NCBI RefSeq assembly: GCF_024345575.1
Contig: NZ_JAGQBJ010000004.1
Coordinates: forward strand, 62,001 to 126,000
Reading direction: 5' to 3'
DNA: 64,000 bases
Source of the DNA: Cyanobium sp. Morenito 9A2
GTDB lineage: Bacteria; Cyanobacteriota; Cyanobacteriia; PCC-6307; Cyanobiaceae
Below the pieces are notes generated by a model. It was not told the DNA's origin. It saw nothing but the letters and a program-made list of their open reading frames with translations, and did no database searches. Below are positions 1-12,275 of the stretch, piece after piece. How positions within the stretch are numbered: position 1 is the first letter of the stretch; each line of letters opens with the position of its first letter. Both the position numbers and the translations under genes were made by a program.

Positions 1-576
1 GTGTCAGAGGCGATTCGCCGACAGCTGTTCGACGCCCTGGTGGCGAGCCAGCGGCAGCGGTGTCAGGTCTTTGTTCAAGACTGCCTGGAGCGGACGCCGC
101 CGAACCGGCCCTTCTGGCTCTGCTCCGTTCCCAACCTGGCTCACCAGTTCCCTTTGAACCAGCTGCCTTTTTCGGTGCTTGAGCGCTGGTTGCAGCAGCT
201 GGGCCGTGGTCATGGATTCGATCGCCAGCGGGATGCGTTGCTGCTCATCGACCATCCCAAGGCCCCAGCCTGGGGAAGCTTCGGGTCTGATCTTCCCGCT
301 GGTGTCAGCGGACGGATCCGTAGTGCCGTGCCGCTGGAGGTGCTGGTGCGGGCCCTTGAGGAGGCGGCGCCTGGGCGATCAATTGTGGTGGCCGGCCTGA
401 GCTCGGCTCTTTATGGCGTGCGCTGCCTCACCGGGGCGGCTGTGGTGTGGCTGTCACTGGCGCCGCTCTGGCTCGGCAATCGCCTCTACAGGCGCAGGCC
501 GCTGGAGTTTCTCCACAGGGCGCTGAGGGTGAGGCGGATGGCGCAGCTCACGGCGCAACTGCGGAGCGATCAATAG
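1..576 (+). CDS. Orphan glycan-locus protein, possibly C-terminal part of a polysialyltransferase-like enzyme
   Basis: The frame is open to the window edge, so the GTG at base 1 may not be the true start and the gene may be truncated. The visible 191 residues have a mid-region HPKAP motif, a PLEVLVRALEEAAPG helix and then an IVVAGLSSALYGV segment. An HPK-like motif followed by a Gly-X-Ser-Ser-Ala-Leu stretch recalls the nucleotide-sugar binding end of GT52/polysialyltransferase-type enzymes, but the resemblance is weak and is inference. The hydrophobic stretch after it could be buried strand and helix rather than membrane. It ends convergently with the polytopic protein, overlapping by 7 nt, and lies beside the KDO operon, which supports a role in surface glycan assembly. 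Confidence 0.55.
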   Translation: MSEAIRRQLFDALVASQRQRCQVFVQDCLERTPPNRPFWLCSVPNLAHQFPLNQLPFSVLERWLQQLGRGHGFDRQRDALLLIDHPKAPAWGSFGSDLPAGVSGRIRSAVPLEVLVRALEEAAPGRSIVVAGLSSALYGVRCLTGAAVVWLSLAPLWLGNRLYRRRPLEFLHRALRVRRMAQLTAQLRSDQ

Positions 577-1757
577 CGCACCTCCCAGGGCCAGCGGTCG
601 GGGATGCAGAGGAACGAGTCGTTCGCCCCGCAGGCCAGCGTTTCGGTGTTGAGGATGCGCCCGAACAGCCAGTAGTGAAGGGTGACGAGCAGGGCGGGCA
701 GCAGGTAGGCGTAGGCCTGGTAGCGGTGGATCCAGGCCAGATAGGTGATCAACAGAAAAAACCCCACACCATCCGCCAATCGGAAGGTGATCTGGGGAAA
801 CCACTCCCATTCGACCGAGGCCTGAATGAGCAGAAACAGCACGGAGAACAGGGCTAGCTGCCGGCTCAGAGAACATTTCAGCAATCGCATCACTCCGAGG
901 TGCCGTTGCCAGCAGGTGAGGGCCAGTCCCAGCGCCAGGGCCCATTGCAGCCGCTGAACTTCCCGCAGCACGGCGTAGTGACTGAAGAAGGTTTCCCGGG
1001 CGGCATAGACGGAGACTTTCTGCCAGGCGATCGGCGCGACGGCGATCAGCAGGGCTGCGAGGACGCCCATGGTCAGCCACCAGCGCCAGCGGCCCGGGGC
1101 CGTTCCGGTCGCCCGATCGCGCAGCAGCAGGGGGGAAAGGCTGAGCAGCAGGTTCGTGGGGAAGGTGGAGTGGACCAGGGCAGACCAGAGCACCCCAACC
1201 GCGATCAAGGGACGACGGAGCTCCACCAGGCGCCCTGACCAGAGCATCAGGGGCAGCAGCAGCAGCAGGGCCAGGGCCTGCCTGGTCACGCCGTTCTGCA
1301 GAAAACTCCGCAGCAGGGGGCTGCAGCAGATCAGCAGACTCGACCAGCCCCCCCAGGCCAGGGCCCGCCAGCGCCAGGCCAGCAGGAGCGGTGCGGCGGC
1401 ATACCCGGCGGCCACCAGTCCGTGCACCGCCGCCATGCGATACGGCAAGGCCAACACCAACGGGCCCACCAGCAGCCAGAACGGTTCCCCTTTGGTGCCA
1501 CCACCTGGGTAGATCGCGAAGCCGTGGCTCAGCTTGGTGATGTCACTGGTCCCCCAGCTGGCGAGGGTGAAGAACAGGGCCACCAGGCTCAGCAGCACCG
1601 CTGCTCCGATCCACCAGCCGCGCCGGCGCCCGTTGACCCCGGCCCATGACATCCAGGCGGCCGCCGCCAGTTGGCACCCGAAGAGGCCGGCCATCAGCAG
1701 GGGGGCTGCGGTGACCTGATCGATGCGGAAAGGACCTTCGGTCGGGAACGGGGTCAT
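570..1757 (-). CDS. Polytopic membrane protein, candidate polysaccharide polymerase (EpsG/Wzy-like)
   Basis: This 395-residue protein is mostly hydrophobic, with roughly ten to twelve membrane segments separated by short Arg/Trp-rich loops. That topology is typical of Wzy/EpsG polymerases and O-antigen ligases. I recognise no diagnostic motif, so the polymerase call rests on topology and context. The ATG at 1757 overlaps the stop of the upstream gene as ATGA, which favours it over a start 14 codons further up. It is the last gene of the leftward operon exporter-kdsA-kdsC-capsule protein. The C-terminus has two cysteines (about residues 376 and 385) that could pair on the periplasmic side. Confidence 0.6.
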   Translation of the reverse strand: MTPFPTEGPFRIDQVTAAPLLMAGLFGCQLAAAAWMSWAGVNGRRRGWWIGAAVLLSLVALFFTLASWGTSDITKLSHGFAIYPGGGTKGEPFWLLVGPLVLALPYRMAAVHGLVAAGYAAAPLLLAWRWRALAWGGWSSLLICCSPLLRSFLQNGVTRQALALLLLLPLMLWSGRLVELRRPLIAVGVLWSALVHSTFPTNLLLSLSPLLLRDRATGTAPGRWRWWLTMGVLAALLIAVAPIAWQKVSVYAARETFFSHYAVLREVQRLQWALALGLALTCWQRHLGVMRLLKCSLSRQLALFSVLFLLIQASVEWEWFPQITFRLADGVGFFLLITYLAWIHRYQAYAYLLPALLVTLHYWLFGRILNTETLACGANDSFLCIPDRWPWEVRY

Positions 1758-2873
1758 CGTCGGGGTCGAGGCTGACGGCCCATGGCGTGCTTTCGCCACA
1801 GGTCACGGAGTGACGCCTGCCCCTGCACGGAGGCAAAGCCCCAGTAGGGGTCAAGCAGCGTTCGTACCGCCGTGGTGCTCTCCCCCGATCGCAGCCGTTC
1901 CCGCAGCTCGGCGCTGAGCCGTTGCCGCTCCTGCCATTCGCGCACCTCCTCCTCCCCTTTGGCGTCGGTGAGTGTGGTGACATCTTGCTCGACCTCCACA
2001 TCGATCCAATGCAGCCGCCTGCCGAGGGCCACGCCATAGCCCAGGTGCGTTCCGAAGGCGTTGCTGGCCAGCCCATCGCTCAGCTCCAGCAGGGTGCGCA
2101 GCGCATCGAGGAACCAGGGGTTGGAGCGATGGCCGTTGCAGGCCACGATCCAGTGCGGCGGCAATCCGTGCAACTGGGGATCCTTCCAATGGCGCAGCCA
2201 GATCACCGAGCGGTAACCGCTGGCCTCGGCCCTGGCGCGCACCGCCTCGACACAGCGTTGATGGTCCATGCGGCGTTCGACCTGATCCCAGCTGTGGGCC
2301 AGCACCACCAGGAGGGTGGGGCCGAGCTCATGCCTCAGCCCGGCGATGGCTTCCGCGTCGAGCACGGGCCGCGCGTAGGCGATCCAGGGGCCGATGGCCA
2401 TGGCCGGCAGGCCAAACCGTTCGCTCAGCCAGCGGGCCCGCAGGGGACCCATGCAGAGGTAGCCCTTCGTCCAGGGCTTGGGGCTCTCGAAGGTGGACCC
2501 CTGGGCCACCTTGAGGCCGTGCTCCAGGAGGAAGGGCATCGGACGGCCGATCAGGGGCAAGCCGGCCTGACGTTTGAGCTGCACGTCGTGGCCGTAGTGG
2601 TGGGAAGAGTTCTCCAGCTCCCGGCGCGCTGGGCTGAAGAAGTTCTTGCGTCCTGTTGAGGACTGAAAGACTCCCTGATCCCAGAGGTCGGCGCTGACCT
2701 CTGGGGCGAAGGGGCGAGCGCTGAAGGCCTGGTGCACCAAGCCCCTGTAGGCGGCCAGGGCCATCCACTGGTCCCGGTCCAAACGAGCCACAGCTCCCAG
2801 GGGGCCGAGCCGTCCAGCGCGCACCCAGTCGCGCAACAGCAACCGCAGGGCCTTGCGCATCCCCCCCGCCGGC

Positions 2874-2881
<8 letters not shown>
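1754..2881 (-). CDS. Capsule/surface-carbohydrate biosynthesis protein, GT-B-like
   Basis: The 375-residue protein has no signal peptide. The middle carries PFLLEHGLK and GPWIAYARP segments. The C-terminal half has a SNAFGTHLGYGVALGRRLHW stretch, the pattern in which a UDP/CMP-sugar binding GT-B domain ends in capsule proteins: an Asn followed by Gly-Thr and a second Gly-rich turn. It resembles unnamed capsular polysaccharide synthesis proteins often found near KDO genes. Whether it transfers KDO, as KpsC/KpsS do, cannot be read from sequence. The ATG at 2881 overlaps the kdsC stop by 8 nt. Another ATG at 2860 is possible. Confidence 0.6.
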
Positions 2882-6110
<3,229 letters not shown>

Positions 6111-6263
6111 CGATCGGTGCGAAGATCCCAGCGGAGCAGGGCCATGGCGACTAAACGGTATGTGACCTGTTAGGCCACGGTTGAGATCCCTGGCCAGCCC
6201 TGCAAGCGCCCCTATCAAGAGGAGGCGGGCCATACACTCGCGCCACCGCAGGGGAGGGCTGAA

Positions 6264-7262
6264 ATGTCGGCACTGACGCGCTGTCTTCAGGAGGAGGCCG
6301 CCGCGATCGCCGCGGCGGCCGATCGTCTGGACAGCGCCCAGGTGGACGCGGCACTCACCCTGCTCGATCGCTGCGCCGACCTGCGTTCCAAGCTGGTGAT
6401 CACCGGCGTGGGCAAGAGCGGCATCGTGGCCCGCAAGATCGCCGCCACCTTCTCCTCGATCGGGCTGATGGCCCTTTATCTCAACCCCCTGGACGCCCTG
6501 CACGGGGACCTGGGGGTGGTGGCACCGGAGGACGTGGCCCTGCTGCTCTCCAACAGTGGTGAGACCCAGGAGCTGATCGAGATCCTGCCCCATCTGCGCC
6601 GGCGCGGCACCGCCCGGATCGCCCTGGTGGGCCGGATTGACTCAAGCCTGGCACGGGGCTGTGATGTGGTGCTGGACGGTTCGGTGGATCGGGAAGTCTG
6701 TCCGTTGAATCTGGCCCCCACCGCCAGTACGGCCGTGGCCATGGCGGTGGGCGATGCCCTGGCGGCGGTCTGGATGGAACGGCGGGGCATCTCGCCGGCG
6801 GATTTTGCCCTCAACCATCCCGCCGGTGCCCTCGGCAAGCAGCTCACCCTCACGGTTGCCGACCTGATGGTGCCCGCCGACCGTCTTCATCCCCTCGATG
6901 AGGCGGACAGCCTCCAGGCGGTGATCGCCCAGCTCACCAGCGATGGGGTTGGGGCCTGCTGGGTGCGGAAGCCCGGCCAGGGGGGACGGCTGTCGGGGCT
7001 GATCACCGATGGTGATCTGCGGCGGGCCCTGGAGCACCATCCCCCGATGGCCTGGGCCACGCTGCGCGCCGCCGAGCTGATGACGGCCGATCCGATCACC
7101 GTGGGCCCCGAACTGCTGGCGGTGGAAGCGCTCGAGCGGATGGAGCGCAACCGGCGCAAACCCATCGGTGTGCTCCCAGTGCTGGCGGACCAGGGGCCGA
7201 TGCTGGGCCTGCTTCGCCTGCATGACCTGGTCCAGGCGGGGCTTGGTCCTTCCAGTCGTTGA
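6264..7262 (+). CDS. kdsD: D-arabinose 5-phosphate isomerase KdsD/KpsF
   Basis: It interconverts ribulose 5-phosphate and arabinose 5-phosphate, feeding KdsA. The 332 residues hold an N-terminal SIS domain (GVGKSG at 48-53, LLLSNSGETQE near 93-103, HPAGALGK near 188-195) and two CBS repeats from about 205 to 325 (DLMVP, LMTADPITV and ITDGDLRR segments). Length and order are the normal KdsD/KpsF layout. A GGGGAGGG ribosome-binding site at 6251-6258 precedes the ATG by 5 nt. It is transcribed away from the exporter-kdsA-kdsC operon and ends 4 nt from the convergent kdsB. Confidence 0.93.
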   Translation: MSALTRCLQEEAAAIAAAADRLDSAQVDAALTLLDRCADLRSKLVITGVGKSGIVARKIAATFSSIGLMALYLNPLDALHGDLGVVAPEDVALLLSNSGETQELIEILPHLRRRGTARIALVGRIDSSLARGCDVVLDGSVDREVCPLNLAPTASTAVAMAVGDALAAVWMERRGISPADFALNHPAGALGKQLTLTVADLMVPADRLHPLDEADSLQAVIAQLTSDGVGACWVRKPGQGGRLSGLITDGDLRRALEHHPPMAWATLRAAELMTADPITVGPELLAVEALERMERNRRKPIGVLPVLADQGPMLGLLRLHDLVQAGLGPSSR

Positions 7263-7266
7263 GCGT

Positions 7267-8037
7267 TCAGACCCCGCGCGCGAGCACGCGGGCCTGCTCC
7301 AGTTGGTCCTCGGTGTCGACCGAGAGGAAGTCCCCGTCCACGGGGAAGGTACCCAGGGTGATGCCGGCTTCGATCAGCCTCAACTGCTCGAGTTTCTCGG
7401 TGTGCTCCAGCGGCGAGTGGGGCAACTGGCCCCAGCGGGCCAGCACATCGGCCCGGTAGCCGTAGAGGCCCACATGGCCCCAGTAGGGAGCATGGGCGTG
7501 CCAGCGCTCGGGTTCCTCACCGCGCACGTGGGGCAGGGCCGAGCGCGAGAAGTAGAGGGCACGGCCGTCAGCCGCCACCAGCGTTTTCACCACATTGGGG
7601 TTGTGGATCTTCTCGGGCCCCATCAGGTAAATGGGGGTGAGCACCTCGGGGGTGGGATGGCGCTGCTCGAATTCCTGAGCCATGGCGTCGATCACATCCG
7701 GGTCGATGAACGGCTGATCCCCCTGCACGTTGATGATCACCGTCTGCGCTGGATCACTCGCACCGGCGAGGGCCACCAGCTGGTCCACCACCGAGGCGAG
7801 ACGATCGCTGCCGGAGCTGCAGGCCGGGCTGGTCATCAGAACCGGGAAGCCCCAGTCCTCGGCGGCCCGCCGGAGCCGGTCGCTGTCCGTGCAGAGCACC
7901 ACGGCGGCCGGGCGACGGGCGGCCCGGCAGCACTCCAGCACCCGTTGCAGCATCGGTCGACCGCCGATGTCGGCCATCACCTTGTTCGGCAACCGGGAGG
8001 ATTCGAGCCGGGCCGGCACCGCCACCACGCATTGCAT
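7267..8037 (-). CDS. kdsB: 3-deoxy-manno-octulosonate cytidylyltransferase (CMP-KDO synthetase)
   Basis: KdsB activates KDO with CTP to CMP-KDO, the donor for KDO transferases. The 256-residue protein opens with VVAVPARLESSRLPNK, the CTP-binding loop, followed by GRPMLQRVLE. NVQGDQPFIDP near the middle holds the metal-binding Asp, and the end has VDTEDQLEQAR. All are family signatures. ATG 8037 sits directly before the first strand. The HIT gene upstream ends 29 nt away on the same strand. With kdsA, kdsC and kdsD this completes the pathway to CMP-KDO inside about 5 kb. Confidence 0.94.
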   Translation of the reverse strand: MQCVVAVPARLESSRLPNKVMADIGGRPMLQRVLECCRAARRPAAVVLCTDSDRLRRAAEDWGFPVLMTSPACSSGSDRLASVVDQLVALAGASDPAQTVIINVQGDQPFIDPDVIDAMAQEFEQRHPTPEVLTPIYLMGPEKIHNPNVVKTLVAADGRALYFSRSALPHVRGEEPERWHAHAPYWGHVGLYGYRADVLARWGQLPHSPLEHTEKLEQLRLIEAGITLGTFPVDGDFLSVDTEDQLEQARVLARGV

Positions 8038-8066
8038 CGGGCTGTTCTGCCAGTTCGGGCCGGAGC

Positions 8067-8555
8067 CTATCGCCACAGGGCTGTCTGTTCCCGGGCCTGA
8101 CGCACCAGGACCGCAACCTCCTGCGGGTCTGCCGGCGGGCGGGTCCCCGAGGCCATGGCGCGGTAGAGGTCGGCCACCCTCCACGCCTCCGTGGCGGGGT
8201 CGTCGCCGAAGCGGGGGATCAGGTGCAGATGCAGGTGGCGGGCCCCCTCGCCGAAGGCGATCGCGTAGACCCGATCACAACCGGTGAGCTCGCGCACCAG
8301 GGAGCTGCCCCGCTGCAGCATCGGCCCGAAGCCGGCAGCCTCCTCGGCGCTGAACTCGATCGGACCGCCCAGGTGCCGTCGCGCATCGAGCATCAGCCAC
8401 CCCGCCAGCGGGGCGGGCAGCGGGTGGTGACGCAACAGCCAGAGCGGCTCACGGTGAATCTCGAAGCGGCTGATCGCTTCCTGGTCGTTGTGCAGGCGGC
8501 AGACACCACAGCCTGGCTGCGAAACTGGGGTCAGCAGCGGGTCGGTCATCGCCAC
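8067..8555 (-). CDS. HIT-family nucleotide-binding protein
   Basis: The 162-residue protein carries the histidine triad HLHLHLIP at 107-114, the catalytic signature of HIT hydrolases and transferases acting on nucleotide phosphoramidates or dinucleoside polyphosphates. An N-terminal CGVC pair at 16-19 could bind zinc, as in some HIT proteins. Its natural substrate cannot be told. A second ATG at 8549 is an equally good start. It precedes kdsB on the same strand with a short gap, and its 5' end is only about 20-30 nt from the divergent glycosyltransferase. Confidence 0.85.
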   Translation of the reverse strand: MAMTDPLLTPVSQPGCGVCRLHNDQEAISRFEIHREPLWLLRHHPLPAPLAGWLMLDARRHLGGPIEFSAEEAAGFGPMLQRGSSLVRELTGCDRVYAIAFGEGARHLHLHLIPRFGDDPATEAWRVADLYRAMASGTRPPADPQEVAVLVRQAREQTALWR

Positions 8556-8577
8556 CGTTCCTCCCCGGTCGGCACCT

Positions 8578-9438
8578 GTGGTGCTCAGCGTGGCGTATCA
8601 CAGTCAGCCAGCGCTGGAGCGGCTTGCCCACGACTTGGTTCACCAGAGCCTGTTGCCGCTCCTCTGGCTGGTGGTGGACAACAGTCCAGATTCGGCTCCC
8701 TTGGATGCCGCGCGCCTGCAGCCGGCGGGCTCCCAGGGGGAGAGGCTGGATCTGGAGCTGGTGAGCGGCCAGGAAGGAGATGGCTTCGGGGCCGGCTGCA
8801 ACAGGGGTTTCGACCACCTGGCCCAGCGGGGTCTGCGGGGCTGGGTCTGGCTGCTCAACCCCGATACGGCGCTTCCGGAGGGGACCGAGCTGGAACGGCT
8901 CTGCCAAGCCCTGGACGGGCAATCCGCGCGGGCCCTGGTGGGAACGGCCGTGCGCGACAGTGACGGCCGGCCGGAGGCCAGCGGTGGCTGGATCGATCCG
9001 GGTCTGGATTTCCGTCGCCGCCGGCTCGGCCCTGACCAGATGAACAACGTCGAATCGCTCGCCGTCGACTGGCTGAGCGGTTGCAGCCTGGTGCTCCAGC
9101 CATCCGCCCACACGCCCCCCGCCCGCTTCGATCCGGTCTTCCCCCTCTATTACGAAGACATGGACCTCTGCCTGCGCCTGGCTCGCTCCGGCGCCTCCGT
9201 GCTTTGGCTTCCGTCTCCGGCGGTGATCCATCAACGGGGCGCGGGCAGCCACACACCCAGCGAGCGCCGGCTGGGGCTGTCCACCCTGAGTTATGTTCTC
9301 TTTCTGAGGCGCCATCGGCCTGGCTGGGTGACGCTTGTGCGCAGCCTGCGGCTTCTTTTCACCAGCCTGCTGCGGTTGCCGTTGCAACCGAGGCGCAGCG
9401 TTGCCGTGCTCCGGGCGATGCTGGCTGCCTGCCGATGA
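8578..9438 (+). CDS. Glycosyltransferase family 2, rhamnosyltransferase-like
   Basis: It is a GT-A fold transferase, likely cytoplasmic. VVLSVAYHSQPALERL opens the nucleotide-sugar domain. LLNPDTALPEG carries the DxD-like Asp, DWLSGCSLVL is the acceptor loop and YYEDMDLCLRLARSG holds the catalytic ED motif typical of GT2 rhamnosyltransferases. The GTG at 8578 gives 286 residues and begins just before the first strand. An in-frame ATG at 8488 would overlap the divergent HIT gene and looks too early. The stop overlaps the next gene as ATGA, so the two transferases are translationally coupled. Donor and acceptor are unknown. Confidence 0.85.
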   Translation: MVLSVAYHSQPALERLAHDLVHQSLLPLLWLVVDNSPDSAPLDAARLQPAGSQGERLDLELVSGQEGDGFGAGCNRGFDHLAQRGLRGWVWLLNPDTALPEGTELERLCQALDGQSARALVGTAVRDSDGRPEASGGWIDPGLDFRRRRLGPDQMNNVESLAVDWLSGCSLVLQPSAHTPPARFDPVFPLYYEDMDLCLRLARSGASVLWLPSPAVIHQRGAGSHTPSERRLGLSTLSYVLFLRRHRPGWVTLVRSLRLLFTSLLRLPLQPRRSVAVLRAMLAACR

Positions 9439-10511
9439 GTGGCCGGTCTCCCCTGGCTCTGTTCAACGGCAGTTACCTCTGCCGGAGGCCCACCGGCATC
9501 GGTGTGGTGGCCCGTGAGCTCGTGGCGGCGCTGGATCCCGCCCTCGTTCCCCTGCTCGACCCGCTCTCTGGTGAGCGTCCCGGCAGCGTGGAGATCCCTT
9601 CCGATCTTTCCCCTGAGCACGGCCGGGACGGCCACCTGCGGCGCCTGCTCTGGACCCAGCGCGAGCTGCCGAAGCTGATGCGGGAGGGCGGCGCACCGCT
9701 GTTGCTCTCCCCCCTGCCGGAGGCGCCACTGCTCGCAGGCGTGCATTCGATCGTGCTCGCGCACGACCTCCTGCCACTGCGCTACCCCCAGCTGACGCCG
9801 CTGTTGGCCTACCACCTCGCCTACGTGCCGCTGGTGTTGCACCGGGCTGTGCGGGTGCTGTGCAACTCCGAGGCCACGGCGCGGGAGGTGCATGGGCGCC
9901 TCGGGGTGCCGCTACGGCGCCTGGTGCCGATTCGGCTCGGCTTCAATCCCGGCCAGCTGCGGCCGCTGGGGCTGGAGCGCCAACCCTTCTTCCTGGTGCT
10001 GGGCCGCCACGACCCCCACAAGAACCTGGAGCGGGTGCTGAAGGCCTTCGCCGCCCTGGCGGATCGGGAGCACCGCCTCACCCTGGTGGGCCCCCACGAC
10101 CGGCGTTACACCCCGAAGCTCCAGCGCCTGGCCGGGGAGCTGGGAATCGCCAGCCGCTGCGATTGGATTCCCTGGGTGAGTGACCTGGAGCGCCTGCAGC
10201 TGTTGAACCGCTGCCGGGCCCTGGTGCTGGTGAGCCTGTGGGAGGGGTTCGGTCTGCCGGCCCTGGAGGCCATGGCCTGCGGGGCCCCGGTGATCGCGTC
10301 CCGCGCCGGCGCCCTGCCGGAGGTGGTGGGGGAGGCGGCGGTGCAGGTCGAACCGCGGCGTACGCCTGAAATCAGGGCGGCGCTGGCGGCACTGATCGCC
10401 CAGCCGGACCTGGCCCGTCGGCTCTCGGCCGCGGGGCAGCAGCGGGCGAGCGGGTTCTCCTGGAGCGACACGGCCGCTCAGGTGGAAGGATTGCTGCGGG
10501 AGCTGGCCTGA
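9435..10511 (+). CDS. Glycosyltransferase family 4 (GT-B, mannosyltransferase-like)
   Basis: The 358-residue GT-B protein starts with an N-terminal acceptor domain (FNGSYLCRRPTGIG). The donor domain has VLGRHDPHKNLERVLKAF and the EX7E-type motif EGFGLPALEAMACG near 270, followed by GAPVIAS and ALPEVVG, which is a classical GT4 signature. This family often uses GDP-mannose. ATG 9435 overlaps the previous stop. The 3' end overlaps the convergent WaaE-like gene by 34 nt, so there is no room for a terminator between them. Confidence 0.88.
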   Translation: MSGRSPLALFNGSYLCRRPTGIGVVARELVAALDPALVPLLDPLSGERPGSVEIPSDLSPEHGRDGHLRRLLWTQRELPKLMREGGAPLLLSPLPEAPLLAGVHSIVLAHDLLPLRYPQLTPLLAYHLAYVPLVLHRAVRVLCNSEATAREVHGRLGVPLRRLVPIRLGFNPGQLRPLGLERQPFFLVLGRHDPHKNLERVLKAFAALADREHRLTLVGPHDRRYTPKLQRLAGELGIASRCDWIPWVSDLERLQLLNRCRALVLVSLWEGFGLPALEAMACGAPVIASRAGALPEVVGEAAVQVEPRRTPEIRAALAALIAQPDLARRLSAAGQQRASGFSWSDTAAQVEGLLRELA

Positions 10512-11368
10512 GCGGGCTGATCCTCCTGGACCAGCCAGCGTTCGGCCTCCTGCCGGTAGCTGTGACGGACACCCTCAGCGCTGATGCCCGCCCGCAGCTC
10601 CGCCAGCTTGGCCTGCACCACGAAGCGGTAGATCGTCATCATCACGGTGAGCTGCAGGCCGCGCCAGCCGAGCCGGTAGCCCCGGCCCCGCAGCCACCGC
10701 CCCCACCACTCCCGCCGCAGGGACACCAGCAGGGCCCACAGAAGTGAAGCCCGCTGCCCCTGCGCCCGCGCCTCGGCCGCCTCGATCGAGGTGTAGGTGT
10801 TGAGCTTGGCGAGGAAATGGGAGAGGTCGATGTAGTTGAAGTGGACGATGCCGCCGTCCTGGCCGTAGCTCAACCGCCGCTGGCGGGCATCTGGACGGGC
10901 ATGGAAGAAACGGTGGATCTCGCCGGTCACACCAACCGCTGGCCGCCGGAACAGCCGCATCTGGGCGTCTTCGTCCGGCCCCCAGCCCATGCCCGGCAGC
11001 GCCGCCCCCAGCAGGTAATTGAGCCGCGGAATCCAGCAGATGTCGCAGCTGTCCTCGGCCACCACAGCCAGCAACCGCCGTGCCAGGGGCGGCGGGATCA
11101 GTTCGTCGGCATCCAGCACGAGCACCCAGTCATGGCGGGCCTGGGCGATGGCATAGGCCCGGGCCGGATCGGCGAAGCCGAGCCGCTCGTGCAGGCACAC
11201 CCGGGCACCGAAGGAGTGGGCGATCGCCACGGTGGCGTCGTCGCTGTGCATGTCGCAGACCACCACCTCCGCCGCCCAGCCCTGCACCGAGCGCAGGGCG
11301 TAGGGGAGATTGGCCTCCTCATTGAGGGTGTTGATCACCACCGAGATGGGAACGGGAGAGGGTTCCAT
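10478..11368 (-). CDS. Glycosyltransferase family 2, WaaE/KdtX-like
   Basis: The 296-residue protein reads as a WaaE-type transferase: ISVVINTLNEEANLPYAL at the N-terminus, VVVCDMHSDDATV, then VLVLDADELIPPPLARRL with the DAD metal motif. A C-terminal amphipathic/hydrophobic region (RGLQLTVMMTIYRFVVQAKL) may hold it at the membrane. In other bacteria members add glucose or heptose near KDO of the LPS core, which suits the KDO genes nearby, but acceptor specificity is inference. It starts 10 nt after the upstream orphan gene on the same strand. Confidence 0.85.
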   Translation of the reverse strand: MEPSPVPISVVINTLNEEANLPYALRSVQGWAAEVVVCDMHSDDATVAIAHSFGARVCLHERLGFADPARAYAIAQARHDWVLVLDADELIPPPLARRLLAVVAEDSCDICWIPRLNYLLGAALPGMGWGPDEDAQMRLFRRPAVGVTGEIHRFFHARPDARQRRLSYGQDGGIVHFNYIDLSHFLAKLNTYTSIEAAEARAQGQRASLLWALLVSLRREWWGRWLRGRGYRLGWRGLQLTVMMTIYRFVVQAKLAELRAGISAEGVRHSYRQEAERWLVQEDQPAQASSRSNPST

Positions 11369-11378
11369 CAGGGCGCGG

Positions 11379-12275
11379 TCAGGAGGGGACCGGGCTGAGC
11401 AGGCGGCTGGCGGGCCGCTGGGCGCAGAGGCACTCCACCATGGCTTGGAGATGGGGGTCCACTGCCGGCGGCAGGGCCACCAGCAGGGGCCAGTCGACGG
11501 GGCGGTGCACCAGGGCCATCACGAGCAGGAAGCTCTCGCCGACTAACAGCGGACCGGCGAAGTGAAGCACCAGCCAGTCTGGGTTGGGCCGTGGCAGTGC
11601 GGAAGAAGAGGTCTTAGGTGGTGCGGGCGGCGACTGGGCCCCAGGCCAGCTGCGTTTGCCGGCAGCTGGGTGGGCCAGCACAAACCGCGGCAGTGGTAGG
11701 TCGATCTCCACCGGCGGCAGCCGATCGAGGCCGGGGGCATCCACCACCAGGCTGGCCGGCTGCTGGCCAGAGGCCAGCAGGGCTCCACCACCAGGATCCT
11801 GCTCGGGAAGCGGAAAGGCCCCTAGCTCCCGGCAGGCGTAATGGGCGCACCAGGGGGCCCGGAACGGCACGGCATCGGAAAAGAGGTACAAGGGGGTTGC
11901 GGCAGGGAACTGGTCGGGGGTGAGGGCGCGGGGCCGGGCGCGGTATTGGTCGAGGCCGTCATCCAGCAGATGGATGTGGCGGCAGCGCGACAGCACGAAG
12001 CCCAGGGCGCGCCCCGCCCCGCGCCGGTGGGGGATGTAGATGCGTTCGATCAGCCCCAGCAGCGCCAGCAGCACCAGCACAGCCATCGTCCAGGGGCTGC
12101 TCGGGCCGCGCAGGTGGCCGATCCCTCTGGGCCAGGGCTTGCTGGCATCGAGCCGAAAACGGCTGGGTTCCACCAGCAGCAGGCTCAGATCACAGGGGCG
12201 TTCCAGCAAACGCTGGCGCCAGGCGGCCAAGTAGTTCACCTGGTTGAAGCAGAGGTAGAGGCTGATTCCGCTCAC
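11379..12275 (-). CDS. Orphan glycan-locus protein, possible GT52/polysialyltransferase-like
   Basis: I do not recognise this 298-residue protein with certainty. It opens with LYLCFNQVNYLAAWRQ, contains a hydrophobic stretch near residues 60-78 (MAVLVLLALLGLIERIYIP) and an HIHLLDDGLDQYRAR segment near 110-125. A DDG/EG-x-Y motif of this kind occurs in GT52 and polysialyltransferase-type enzymes. A later HFAGPLLVGESFLLV segment could form the donor site. A Pro/Ser-rich insert near 205-225 looks like a linker. It is co-directional with, and 10 nt before, the WaaE-like gene. A role in surface glycan synthesis is inferred from context. Confidence 0.6.
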   Translation of the reverse strand: MSGISLYLCFNQVNYLAAWRQRLLERPCDLSLLLVEPSRFRLDASKPWPRGIGHLRGPSSPWTMAVLVLLALLGLIERIYIPHRRGAGRALGFVLSRCRHIHLLDDGLDQYRARPRALTPDQFPAATPLYLFSDAVPFRAPWCAHYACRELGAFPLPEQDPGGGALLASGQQPASLVVDAPGLDRLPPVEIDLPLPRFVLAHPAAGKRSWPGAQSPPAPPKTSSSALPRPNPDWLVLHFAGPLLVGESFLLVMALVHRPVDWPLLVALPPAVDPHLQAMVECLCAQRPASRLLSPVPS

